A DNA stretch of 64,000 nt from Emmonsiellopsis sp. PD_33. Lineage: Eukaryota; Ascomycota; Eurotiomycetes; Onygenales; Ajellomycetaceae. The stretch covers positions 62,001-126,000 of the forward strand of contig JANTQF010000074.1 of assembly GCA_032988165.1 (NCBI GenBank), in the 5' to 3' direction. Shown here one piece after another: positions 26,435 through 37,551 of the stretch (position 1 is its first letter; each line of letters begins with the position of its first letter). The notes beneath the pieces were generated by a model that was given only the letters and a program-made list of their open reading frames with translations, did not search any database and was not told the DNA's origin. The translations under genes and the position numbers were made by a program.

Positions 26435-26759
26435 TGTGATAGGAATCTACTGTTAAGTTGGATCAATTTTTTGCTGAGGCTTTTTACTGCCAAGCACAGC
26501 CATAAAGATAGATATTTTCCTTTTGTTGTAAGACTTCATTTATTTGTTTGTGGATTTCTCATGTGTGTGTATGCTTCTTTAAGATAGATCTTTTATTTCT
26601 TTTGTATGTTACCTTATCATTCTATTATTATGTTGTTTTGTACTATAGATTGCCATTATATTCCTCTGCTTTGACTTTGATATTGATTCTTTTCTTGTGT
26701 TTACTGCTACCCTATTTGATGCCATCTAATATGCATATCCTGTCCCTGCTTCAGTAGCA
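26435..26759 (+). repeat. 3' LTR of B-right (325 bp)
   Basis: Starts TGTGATAGGAATC and ends ...TTCAGTAGCA. It matches the 5' LTR across its length and diverges right after the terminal CA, which fixes the element end. Confidence 0.85.
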
Positions 26760-26950
26760 ATCTATAATTTCATAGAATAATTATATATTGTTAAAATCCT
26801 TCATGATTTTAATATATACAGGTCAAAAGCTTTAACATAAATGAAATATTAATGTTAGATTTTGGAGAATAATGATTCCACAGTAAAATCCACTTTCCAT
26901 GGTGATATGATGGCTCTGATTCACATAATAGCATCAGAGCTGTTAGAGCA
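26760..26950. repeat. Diverged copy of the ~173-bp repeat, right of B-right
   Basis: Contains AATGAAATATTAATGTTAG at 26,840 followed by GAGAATAATGA, aligning loosely with the repeat copies at 15,072 and 15,245. It probably continues the array split by B-right. The match is weaker than among the left copies. Confidence 0.4.
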
Positions 26951-26989
26951 CCATTCCAGTAGACTATGAAAATCCAGTATGATAGCTCT

Positions 26990-29147
26990 ATAGCATAAAT
27001 AACTGGGTTATTTTGATCCCAAAGCTCTTGAATATCTACTTAAGAACATGGCAGAAGCCTGTCTCAGGCCTGGCAGATAGCCTAAAAACTATAAACTGTA
27101 AGGCATATAGTATGAGGAAAGCTCATATTTAAATCTCTTAAAAACTAATGAATAGAGAAGATAGGCCTTTTGAGATCATACATTTCAATCTTACACATAT
27201 TAATAAGGCCTATAATAGAGATCACTACCTCACTTACACCTACAAACTAATTACCCATATTCATAGGGCTGAGGCATTCCCAACCAAAGATAAATGTAAA
27301 GGATTTCTTGAAAAATTAATTGAGACCATCAAAAATTGATATAACCTCAATATTCTAACTATTCATATAGACAGTGAGATATCTCTAACCCAGGCATTTA
27401 TTGATTAACTTGAAAAAACAGGTATTTGATTTAACTGCTCTTCAGCTCAAACATCAGAGTAGAATAGTGCTGCAGAGTACTTAGAAAGTATGATTACAAC
27501 TCTAGATTATATAATTTAGATAGCTGTAAACCTTCTGGAAGATCTCTGGTCTAAAATATATAGAGCTACTATTTACTTATTAAATTGAACTCTGATTCAA
27601 CAGCTTGATTAGCAATCTTCAATATAGGCCCTAGTTGCTCACCTCAGCAAACTGATGAATCTGAACCTTAGTTATCTATAAGTATATAGATGCTGAGCCT
27701 ACTTACTTGATAAGACTATTTTGAAGCTCTAAAAACTTACCCCACACATAAAAATCAGCTATCTAGTTAGCTATGTATTAAATAATATTTTTTGAATCTG
27801 GCTTCTAAGAGAGTGAAGGGTTATAAAGACCCAAGATGTTACTTTTAATAAAGATACATTCTTTAATCCTGAGAATTTACCTAAATAGCTGTCACTGACA
27901 TCATTAGTACCTGTAGATTTACTCCCTCTAGTTGAAATTTCTAAGAGAGTAAGATTTAATATTTCATCAGATAAAAGTTCTAATAAGGAAATCAGAATTC
28001 ATACTCCTTCTGAAGACTCAATACCTATCTATGATACATCTTTAAACATGTTAAAAATAGTGCTAGATTCATCTTCTCAGGCTCCTCTAATTCTGGAATC
28101 AACTCCTACACTAATAACTGGTTCCCCCAAATTTTTGACATCAACTACTAGAATTCAATATCTTGATGATCCCAGCCATGAACTTAATAATTTCTCTAAA
28201 GATTTATTAAGTCAACTACTTAACTCTCTCCAATAACAACTGTTAGTCCCAGATGACTTGCCTATCAGTCTCACTAGGGAAATATATAGTAATATTAATA
28301 CTGGTAATATAGTTAAAGAACAGTAAGAGTAAAAACCTAATCAGAATTAGACTGACTATATTACTTTTCTTGATAATATTAATAACTCTCTAGTATTCTA
28401 TGTAGCCTTTACTACAGCTCAGATAGAACAGCCTACCTCTCACTATTTACATTATAATACTTTTCCTCCATCTTCACAAGGTTGGAATGAGGCACTCTAA
28501 TATCCATATAAAAATGATTGGATCCAGGCCACCCAGGTTGAATATCAGATACTTGAGGATATATAATATTAGAAGTATGTGCTAGTAGAAGAGTCTCCTG
28601 CAGTAAAACCTCTACCTCTTATGTGGGTTTTTGCATATAAATTTAATACTAATAGTTTTATTATGAAATTTAAAGCACATCTCATTGTGAGAAAAGATCT
28701 ATAGAAAAATGAAGCTGCAGAGATAAAATCTACAATCCTTACTATAAAAGTGTTCTAACTACTAATAAATATTACTATAGTATTTAATCTTAAAATGTAC
28801 TAATATGATGCTGTTAACATCTTCCTCAATATTCTTATGAAAATAGAGGTCTATATTAAACTACCTTCTGAATATGAAAATCCCAGCACTGTATTACTCC
28901 TACTCTGAGCTCTATACAGCCTTCCTGAAGTGCCTCTTCTATGGAATAAAGAACTATCAAATTTCTTGAAGGAACTTAGCCTCACACAAGTCTCTGAGGA
29001 ACCATATCTTTTTGTCAGAGATGATATAATAGTCTTTTTCTATATTAACAATTTTGTGGTCCTCTATCACCACTAAGATAGGGTAAAATTTGAAGTGTTT
29101 TCCTGGGCTCTGAGTGCAAAATATAAACTATGTAATATGAGAGAACT
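26990..29147 (+). pseudogene. Ty1/copia relic C1, integrase and RT part (upstream of C2)
   Basis: Starts in a GAG-pre-integrase-like segment ('LGYFDPKALEYLL'), followed by integrase ('RPFEIIHFNLTHINKAYNRD', 'AEYLESMI', 'LLN*TLIQQL') and a linker rich in Ser/Thr. Reverse transcriptase follows near 28,500-29,147 ('WVFAYKFNTNSF', 'DAVNIFLN'). The active site reads 'FFYINNF', where YVDDx is expected: both Asp are now Asn. The frame ends at MREL where C2 inserted, and resumes after it. gag and protease are missing, so C1 is 5'-truncated. Confidence 0.8.
29143..29147. repeat. Target-site duplication GAACT, left copy (C2)
   Basis: GAACT stands directly before the 5' LTR and again directly after the 3' LTR at 34,803-34,807. 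Five bp is the normal copia integration duplication. Dropping C2 plus one GAACT restores an uninterrupted C1 frame. Confidence 0.9.
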
Positions 29148-29315
29148 TGTCAGGAATCCCGAGATAATCTCATATTCATGCAATCTCACTTAGAATTAGC
29201 ATTTACACAGCCACCCACATTCCTTCATACAAAATAGCTAGAGTTCCTATGAACCACTATTAGTTTTACAATATCATTAAATTCATACCTCATGAAGCAA
29301 TGTACAGCACTAATA
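29148..29315 (+). repeat. 5' LTR of C2 (168 bp)
   Basis: Starts TGTCAGGAATCCCGAG and ends ...CACTAATA. It differs from the 3' LTR at 11 positions, all transitions, with no indel. One is CCCGAG against CCCAAG, and two are CA against TG, which point to ancestral CG. Confidence 0.9.
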
Positions 29316-29326
29316 GTTATGAGCCC
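29316..29326 (+). other. Primer-binding site of C2 (half tRNA-iMet type)
   Basis: Directly after the 5' LTR stands GTTATGAGCCC. Its complement GGGCTCATAAC matches the anticodon stem-loop of initiator tRNA-Met. Copia-like elements are known to prime from an internally cleaved iMet half-tRNA, so this fits the family. Confidence 0.8.
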
Positions 29327-29633
29327 AGTAATTTCCATTGCATATTCAACTTGATTTTTATTGTTATTATCATCATTTCATCTTTTTTTTTCGCCCTATA
29401 CCACATGCTTTTCGCATGAAATAGTGATATCCTCCAAAAAAGACCCACAGGAACATCCCCTAGGATCCACAGGATCCATTGAAAAACAGAGCCGCAGGCT
29501 CTATACACCCAACAAACCAAGCTTTTGAGAACACCAGAAGCTCTATATTAATCAAAAAAACAGGGCCATGCAAGCACCTCTAACAGTTTAAAAACCAAAA
29601 AAGCAGAGCTCTCAGAGCTCTATCCACCTCACC

Positions 29634-32600
29634 ATGTCTAATACCATTACCCAACATACAATAGTGACACTGAAGAACAGCAAGGACTGGGAGATCTGGT
29701 ATATGAACATCATATCAATAGCAAGCAATCACAGAGTTCACAATTATATTAATTTAATAAAGGAAGATTATTGGCCAGAAGTAGAAGAACTCAAGATTGA
29801 GGATGGCAAATCCAAAAAATCATTCAAAAAACAGGCAGTAGCATACAAAAAATATCAAACAGCTATGAATAAAATGTACAACATTATTACAACATCAGTT
29901 TTAAGAGCAGAGATAGAGCACATCATGAAGGCAGGTAATACTCACATTAAAGATATCATCAAAGCACTGCAATATCATCTCTCTCCCACTACTGAAGATT
30001 AAAAAAATAAAGTCAGAGATCAATATAATGCTCTGACAAAGAAACCAAATAGCAAGAACATCAAAAAATGGTTAGATGACTGATCTATAATTCATGAAGA
30101 GATACAGAATGTAGAGATCAGGGATCTATTCAACCTAGAGAGCAATTTTTTGATAGCTAATTAAGCAATCAATCTGATAATTGCTGAAGGATTTAGATCC
30201 ATCATCTCATATAATAAAAAGACAGGCACAAACATCATTGACCTAGAATGGTTAGTCAGAGAGATTAAAATTCAATATCACAAGACAGGAGTCTTAAAAA
30301 ACAGTTATAGCACCATTTTTGCAACCTTTAGCAGCCTAGATGGGGAAAAGGAAGAATCCACCAACAGCATAAATCCACCTGCAAAAGACTCACAAAAGGA
30401 AGTTAAAGATTCAAAAAAGAAGGGTAAAAAGACTCACAATCCATGTATCTGCAGCAGGCCCAGGCATTCAGCAGGAACTTGCTGGTATCTCAATCCTACA
30501 TTAAGGCCTGAGTGGTTCACAGGATATGATAATACACATAAAAAGGTAGATGAGGCATTGAAAGACAAGAAAGTCAAGGTAAAGATTGAGGTAGAGATTG
30601 AGAAGATGAATAGTAAGGTCAGCACAGGCCTGCAGATAAATCTCTCAATCATTTATTGAATACCTTTAATCTCATGTAAAGCCACAGACAGATCATTAAT
30701 CTTGAGTGCTAAATCTAGCTCATTAAATCATCCATTAAGAGATAGCTGGGTGTATGATACAGGCAGAGAATCTCACATTTGCAATGATAGGTCCAGATTT
30801 ATCAATTTCATAGAGGAACATAATGTGTCATTCTATATAGATAACTCCTATACAAAAATTCAAGATTATGGGACTACCATCATATATCTCACAAATCCAA
30901 CAACTTAAAAACACTTCACAGTCATACTATCTAATACAGCATACATTCCAGATTTTCATACAAATATCTTCAGCTGGGCAAGACCATTCACAAAAGGAAT
31001 CTCACTACACATGAAGACAATGACATTAAGAGATAACAGGAAGCCTTGAGCATTACTTACATAGAGAGGCAATCTCATGTGCCTAGAATATAACCTGTGC
31101 TTAAATATCATACCAATGTCAACATTCTTTACTCTCATCAGATATAGGAAGCATTCTGAGGCCCCAAAGATTTCAACAGTATCAGCAGAGGTCTGACATA
31201 GACAACTGGGATACAGTTTCAAGGCCTCAATTACTCACCTGTAGAATGCATCTGAAGGCATAATTATAGTAGGCAAGTCTATGAAAGGGGGAGAGAAAGA
31301 GTTAGATCCTCACCTGCAAGGAGTTGCATGTTGCTGTCAAACATGCAAGCTCTCAAAAGCAAAAAATCAGATATCTCACAGGTGGCATATCTACTCCATC
31401 AAACCATTCAAACACCTCCATATCAACCTTATAGAGAATAAGAAAGGTTGCTATTACAGTCAGCAGTGAATAATGCATTTTACATGCAATTTCTTGTAGT
31501 TCCAGATCATACAAAACACAGTTCATAAGTCCAAACTCAAGAAAGCTCTCCCTGCAGTCATAAAATGGATCAAACACCAGTTTAATATAGATATCAAGAT
31601 TATACACATCAACAACAAAACAAGCATGTATTCAGATGAGATAGATGAGTGAATCCTAGAAGAAGGCCTTACAAGAGAGTTCTCATCAGAATATATATAT
31701 GAATAGAACAGTGCAGCCAAACACACAGGCACACTGTTAATTGAAAAAGTAAGATGCTTGCAGATAGATGAATGCTTACTCTCAGAGCTCTCATCTAAGA
31801 TATATATAGTAGTCAGCTATCTCATTAATTAAACCCCTATATGTTTGTTGGAATGAAAGTCATCATTATTAACTCTATAGGAGCATCTTAACCTTCCTGG
31901 CAAGCCTTCATCCACTCACTTACATGTATATAGATGTCACATGTATGCAAAGATTCCAGATGAAGTTCTCAATCATACAAGAGCTTTAAAGCTAGAACCT
32001 AGGATGCATATTGATTATCTCATTGGATATGATTCAATAAATATCTGGAGGATTTAGATTCCACACTTACAACACATTATAAGAATCAGAGATGTGGTAT
32101 TTGATGAATCAGTTCAATTCAACCTGCAGAAACCTCATATTAAAAAGCTACTGTAAGAATCTGTTACAGATAAGATCACTGAGGTGTTGCAAACACCTAT
32201 AATCAAACCAGTGATCTCTGAGGTCTACAAACAGAATGAGACACTGGATTCCATCAATATAGATATTTTCTGCCCTGAAGACATCAAACAAACAGAAAAA
32301 ACAGCTGAATCCAGCAATAAAAGCAGTCAAAGAGACACAAATAAATCTTTGACACTCAAACCAACACCAGAACCACAGGTTTGAGGGGGTGAGCAAGTGG
32401 ATGAACAGGTTGGTAGAGAGGTTGTTGAATCTGATGATCTCAGCAGCCAGCTACAGAGCAAACTGCAGGCCTCACTAAGTGAATGTGAGAAGGTGCCTGA
32501 GTAATCTCAACTACCTGAACTGCTCAATATCTTACCCCTAGATCTCTTCAATCAATCAAATTGAGCACTGTGGGTGCATGAGATCTCTGCAGACTTTAAC

Positions 32601-34445
32601 AAATCAAATATAGTCTCTGGTAAATACATTAGACATACTATACACTTCAATAGAATCAAACATACAAAAAACAACCCTGCTCAGCAGTTTTATGCAATAT
32701 TCAGTGCAATTACAAATCTCACATCTCAGAAAGGGAACAACATGCAATTGCATAGAGATAAACTCCCACCACCACCAAATCATTGGAACTCATTAAAAAC
32801 ACATAAATATAGCAAGAATTTCATTAACACTGCAATCCAGGAATGGGAGACAATTACCCAGAAGGATACATACAAAATAGTGCCTAAACCTTCAGAAAAT
32901 GTGTCAGTGATCCCCCTACACTGGGTGTTTACCTATAAATTCAATGACAACAGATTTCTCAATAAGTTCAAAGTACATATCTGCATTCAAGGCAACCTTC
33001 AACCTCCCAGTGAAAAAGATACAAGAGCTCATATGCTTGCTGGTAGGATGTACTGCACATTAATGATAATAATAGTAGTTTTTAATCTTGATATCAAGCA
33101 GCTTGACAGTGTGAACACCTTTACAAATAGCAATATAAATGAGGAAGTCTATTGCAAACTGCCAGACAGATGGTAGAGACTTCCAGGCCTTGCCTCCTTG
33201 AGGCAATCTCTTACCTTGCTCAAATTGAAAAAAGGCCTATACAGATTATGTTGTTCACCACTGCTTTGATTGAATAAAGTCACAAAAACACTGCTACATA
33301 TGGGATTTACCCCTTCACCTGACAATAGATGTCTCTTTTCAAATGATCAAATAATCATTTTCTTCTACATTAATAATTTCATTACTCTTTCAGATGAGGA
33401 TGATAAAGATGAGAGGGATCAGATGGTTTAAGAACTCATGAACATGTATGAGATTCACAATATGGGGGAACTATGTTGGTTCTTAAATACCCATATCATC
33501 TGAGATAGAGCAAATTTGAAGCTCTGAATCTACCTCAATTCCTATATTGATAAGTTGGTAGCTACATACCACCTTGAGCAGTCCTCATAAACTCATGGAG
33601 TGCCTCTTATGGGTGCAAAACTTGAGGCCTACAAGGCTGAATCAACTCCCACAAAAATTCATCACTACCAATGATGTATTGGATCTTGCATCTATCTAGC
33701 TGTTATTACAAGGCCTGATATCACATACACTGCATCAAAGCTAGCATCCTTCATACAGAATCCATCAGATATTCATTCAACCAAAATAAATCACATCATC
33801 ATTTATCTATGAGATATGCAGAACTACACTATTTAATATGACAGTAGATATAACAGATTCCAACTCAAACAATCAATGAATCCACCTGTGAATTCAACTA
33901 TACCACTAAATTCCAATACAAATCCCAAAGTCACTGAATTCTCTAGTAATACTAGCTTTGCAGATAATGCTGACTACTGATCTACAACTAGATATCTATT
34001 CAAAATGTATGGCAGCCCAGTCAATTAGAAGTCTGCTCAGCAGGCTACAGTAACTACCTCCACAATAGAGGCCAAACTTCTCACTATATCACATGCTGAA
34101 TAAGAGGTTATGTGATGGAAGTAATTCCTCACTCAAATTTAATTTGACCCTAAGCATAAGGTCTCTATCAAATGTGACAACACTCAAACAGTAGGGTTAT
34201 TGAATAAAAGTGATCTGCAGATCAATATGTGCCTTCACCATATTAATATATACAGTAGTTGACTTCACAAGTGAGTTCAAAGCTCCAATATTAATATAAC
34301 CTGGGTCCCTATGGCAGAGATGCCTGCAGACAGCCTGATAAAGAGCCTCTCACCACAGAAACATCAAAACTTCCTCAAACACCTTAGTATCATCAATATT
34401 ACCAATCTTATTGATATGCAGCAAGATCTGGGGGAGAAAGATTAA
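29634..34445 (+). pseudogene. gag-pol of C2 (decayed)
   Basis: The longest clean start is ATG at 29,634 (MSNTITQH), a copia-type gag. A variant zinc-knuckle-like string 'CICSRPRHSAGTCWYLNP' lies at about 30,444. Protease has 'WVYDTGRESHICNDRSRF' with the catalytic DTG intact (about 30,745-30,800). Integrase spans about 31,280-32,150. RT lies at 32,574-33,400, with 'VPLHWVFTYKF'-like and 'DSVNTFTNSNINEEVYCKLP' strings; its active site reads 'FFYINNF' where YVDD is expected. RNase H near 33,990-34,400 has 'SHAE', 'CDNTQTV' and 'HHINI'. The frame ends MQQDLGEKD-stop. In-frame stops separate these blocks. Confidence 0.85.
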
Positions 34446-34634
34446 TTCATTCATTTTCATCATCATTTTTATATGTTCATTGATTTCATTGATTTTTAAT
34501 TCCTATAAGGAACTCATCCAGCCAGATATTCAACACCCACACCATCACATTATTTTGATTTTTATTTCCTATTTAGGCAGTATGACTGGCCTTGTTACAT
34601 TCATTAAAACAGTGTGGCATGCACTGGGGGGGTG

Positions 34635-34802
34635 TGTCAGGAATCCCAAGATAATCTCATATTCATGCAATCTCACTTAGAATTAGTGTTTACACAGCTA
34701 CCCACATTCCTTCATATAAAATAGCTAGGGTTCCTATGAACCATCATTAGTTTTACAATATCATTAAATTCATACCTCATGAAGCAATGTACAGTGCCAA
34801 TA
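34635..34802 (+). repeat. 3' LTR of C2 (168 bp)
   Basis: Starts TGTCAGGAATCCCAAG after a G-rich polypurine tract (CTGGGGGGGTG) and ends ...TGCCAATA, followed by the GAACT duplication. Confidence 0.9.
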
Positions 34803-35739
34803 GAACTCAATTGGTTTCTAGAAATTCAAGTCATTTATAACTGCCCAGTGAAGAAACTTTGATTATACCAGGATAGCTATATGATCAAAATAGTGACAAA
34901 ATTCAGACTTAAATGTTATTAACCTTATTACACTCTCTTACCTTTCTAATACATCCTCTCTTATAAGGGTTCTCTATCTCCACAGAAGATTCATACCTAC
35001 TAATACTAAATGAAATTGATTATATACCCTTCTATGAGCACTCAGCTTGATATGACCTTCAGTATTAGTATACTTATTAATCATATAGTTCAGCTCAGCT
35101 CTCAGCATGGGAATTTCATTGATCACTTTATAATATATAGGTATTAAACATGCTATCTAGCAATTAAATATCAAGCTCTGAATTCTAATAATGAGGATGA
35201 TTTGATGTTCCATATCTACACTGATACTACATTTATGGATGATATTATTACTTAGTGGAGTACTTATAGCATGATGTTCTTCTTATTTAGGGGAATATTT
35301 AACTAGAAGTCAGTAAAACAATAAACTATCAGTATATCTTCTACTGAGTCAGAGCTTTTAGCCCTATCTAACACAGCTAGAGAAATATACTGATGAAAAT
35401 GAGTCTTTAATCAAATGAGATTTAACTCCTAATATGAATTGATTATCTTTAATGATAATCATCAGATAATATACCTACTCAATGATGACTCCTCTCATCT
35501 CATTACTAAGCTCTGTCACATTAATATTCATCATCACTGGCTACATCAGGAAGTCCAAGCTGGCTGCCTCAGGATACACTAAGTTGATATAAAGGTTATG
35601 CCTATTAATAGATTCATTAAAGCATTTATTCATACTGCTCACAAAGAGTTCCTACAGTAGATTAATCTTGTTAATATAAGCATTCATCTGAATAGATTAT
35701 CAAATTAGCTCTACACCCACTATATTTACTAAGGGAGTA
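34803..35739 (+). pseudogene. Ty1/copia relic C1, RT end and RNase H (downstream of C2)
   Basis: Continues the C1 frame across the insertion: MREL before C2 joins NWFLEIQVI after it. RNase H is readable ('SSTESELLALSNTA', 'FNDNHQ', 'HINIHHHWLHQEVQ'). It ends near a short purine tract, AAGGGAGTA, before the LTR. Many stops are present. Confidence 0.8.
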
Positions 35740-36048
35740 TGTAAGATTACATCTAGAGGTATTTGCCTGCATCTACACACACCTGCAGAAGTGCCTGCAG
35801 AATGCAATCCATTGATCCTGATCTCTCAGTCTTTAATTTCTGTATTAATAGATTTTTCTTTATCCCTACTTAATAGTAATATCTTTTGATCATCCCTATT
35901 ATTTTCTACACCTGTTTTGTAAGGAGTTTTCATTATTTTGATCTCAGGCAATCACATGAAAGAAGCTATATATAGTGGTAAAAACCACCACCTTAGATAG
36001 ACAAATCAATCAACTCTATTTTTCCTCACTACATATAAATCTCTCATA
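35740..36048 (+). repeat. Probable 3' LTR of C1
   Basis: Starts TGTAAGATTACATC after the purine tract and ends ...CTCTCATA at the sharp compositional boundary; the C2 LTR has similar TG...ATA ends. No matching 5' LTR was found in the window, so the call rests on position and boundaries. If right, C1 inserted into the glycosidase-like gene that starts at 36,049. Confidence 0.55.
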
Positions 36049-36613
36049 GAAACCGTCCACACTCCTGCAACATATGTTGGGGGCACGCCAGACAACGATA
36101 ATGTTCTGGACAAGGAAGCAACCGCCCTGGCGCTGTGAGGTTCCCTGGCACTCTACCAGCATACAAACGAACAGCAGTGGTTAGATGCAGCCCAGCGTGC
36201 CGCAGACTTTGAATAGACTTGGGTGTACTCCTGGAACTATCCGGTGGCATCGGACCGCCCGGCATATTCGCAGTACAGGGTTCAAGGTCAGTCTGATTAC
36301 AACAGGCCATTCTGCCATGGATACATGGTACTCCCAAAGTGTCTTTGACATCTATCAACTCTACCGCGCAACCAATGACCCTTATTCTCTCAAATTCGCA
36401 CAGTTGGCTGCCAATAATGCCAAGTCGACGACTCAGTATCCAGGAAACCCGTTAGGATATGGTAGAGATGGTCTGTTGGAAGAAGCCATTGGCCTGGTGG
36501 ACCTCCGCTATGGAGGGGTCAATGTCTGGCTCCCGTGGAACTCGGTCGCGCACGCGGAGCTGTTGGCGTTCCTTGAAGATGCATATGGAAATATGGACAT
36601 CAATGCACTGTGA
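36049..36613 (+). pseudogene. 3' fragment of a secreted glycosidase-like (six-hairpin type) gene
   Basis: Host-like CpG-containing sequence. The frame begins ETVHTPATYVGG at the retroelement edge and reads 'LALYQHTNEQQWLDAAQRAAD' and 'YSWNYPVASDRPAY'. It has two in-frame stops (TGA at 36,136, TAG at about 36,214). A frame change near 36,285-36,300 leads into 'TTGHSAMDTW', 'DIYQLYRATND', 'YGRDGLLEEA' and 'NVWLPWNSVAHAELLAFLEDAYG', with a stop at 36,611. Alternating helices with aromatic and Asp/Trp motifs resemble six-hairpin glycosidases, but I cannot fix the GH family. The 5' half is absent, presumably displaced or lost by retroelement insertion. Confidence 0.55.
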
Positions 36614-37551
36614 GTTATGTCTTGTGCTTGGCTAGGATATTTTTACCCACAAGGGTGGTTAGGGCGAGACATAGGAGGTGTAAATCTATTATATTCGTGA
36701 TTTGGAATTTTAAGTGGAAATTGTACATGATTTTACTCCTATTCACACTGCTAGGGTTCGAAATAGGACCCGAGTTGATATTTAAGCCATTGAGCAGGAA
36801 TCATTGAACACCACATTGTAGCATATCTTCTCTATTTACATCACCCGAGGTCAGTCCAGCCTGACTGTCTGAAATGTTCGCAATCAACTGTGCATACATT
36901 GCAGCTCGCTAGCCTCGCGTGTACCAATTTGAATACTACTAGTACATTTCGCCTCCGTCCGACATATTTTCGAACAAAAACAAGTTTTTCCTGAGCAACG
37001 GCTTGGGGGCCCTGCTTGCGTGCTATGTATGTAGGCGAGGGTGATGATGAGCGTGAGCTATGAAGTAGCAGGCGAAACTTCCTCGGCCAAGGGCCGGACC
37101 GGGATTTTATTTCGTTCTTGATCACTCGCTAGGAATCAGGAATTTGCTATATAATTATATGCAAGAGCGTGTGTTCATTCCATGAACCGCATGTTTATCA
37201 CCTAAAGGTCTTTGTGAGAGAGAATGTGTGTGAAGGGGGGATAGGTAGGTGTAGGATGCTGTTGCCGTTAAGCTGTTTTCTCACGCCTCAGGGGGACGGA
37301 GTAAAGTGGGCAGAATAGGGGGATTGAGTAGGTTTATGTTATCTGGTAATAAGTCCGTTACAAGGGATATATATATGGTTTGCATGATGCTCTTCATTAA
37401 CTGAGCTGATATACAAGGAAACCCACCGGCTGTGGGGGTAATAGGGGAGATAGGTACAGTGGTTACATTATGGATAGCTTTTGCTTGAAAAGGGAATTAA
37501 GAAGTAAACAGAAAAAGCGATCAAAAAATTAAGAGGAGGAAAAGGAATTCA
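36614..37551. other. Intergenic, no gene recognised
   Basis: Normal host composition with CG present. Short open frames such as 36,841-37,125 (minus) have no recognisable domain. It holds the 3' side of the AYR1-like gene. Confidence 0.5.

Larger units (their letters stand above)
15355..26759 (+). mobile_element. Complete Ty3/gypsy element B-right (~11.4 kb)
   Basis: Bounded by two 325-327-bp LTRs with TG...CA ends and a polypurine tract before the 3' LTR. Internal order is gag, protease, RT, RNase H, integrase, then an unusually long 3' region with ORF3. Protein remnants match the fungal gypsy type with 'HENSCDMTTFQTL'-like and 'DFDVYYVPKWIYSTADGLS'-like strings. At 11.4 kb it is larger than the usual 5-8 kb for fungal gypsy elements, and the surplus is mostly ORF3. 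No clear 5-bp target duplication is visible (GATAG before, ATCTA after), perhaps because of mutation. Confidence 0.85.
29148..34802 (+). mobile_element. Complete Ty1/copia element C2 (5,655 bp), nested in C1
   Basis: Two 168-bp LTRs of identical length, a primer-binding site, gag-pol with the copia order (gag, protease, integrase, RT, RNase H) and GAACT duplications on both sides. It is inserted into the reverse transcriptase of C1, so it is younger. The polyprotein is interrupted by stops and is not expected to be functional, though decay is milder than in C1 or B. Confidence 0.92.
1..36048. other. A+T-rich, CpG-depleted retroelement block
   Basis: This whole stretch is A+T-rich and reading through it I found essentially no CG dinucleotides; the exceptions I noticed are near 29,160 and at 29,392-29,492. 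TG and CA remain frequent, so CG seems to have been turned into TG/CA. Recognisable coding frames are broken mainly by TAA, TAG and TGA at sites where homologues would carry Gln, Arg or Trp codons, which is what C-to-T and G-to-A changes produce. This fits a RIP-like or methylation-deamination process acting on repeats. The right edge at 36,048/36,049 is abrupt: CG is common immediately after it. Confidence 0.9.

Noticed and set aside
36841..37125. Minus-strand 94-aa open frame in host-like DNA
   Set aside because: No domain, start context or splicing support; left as intergenic.
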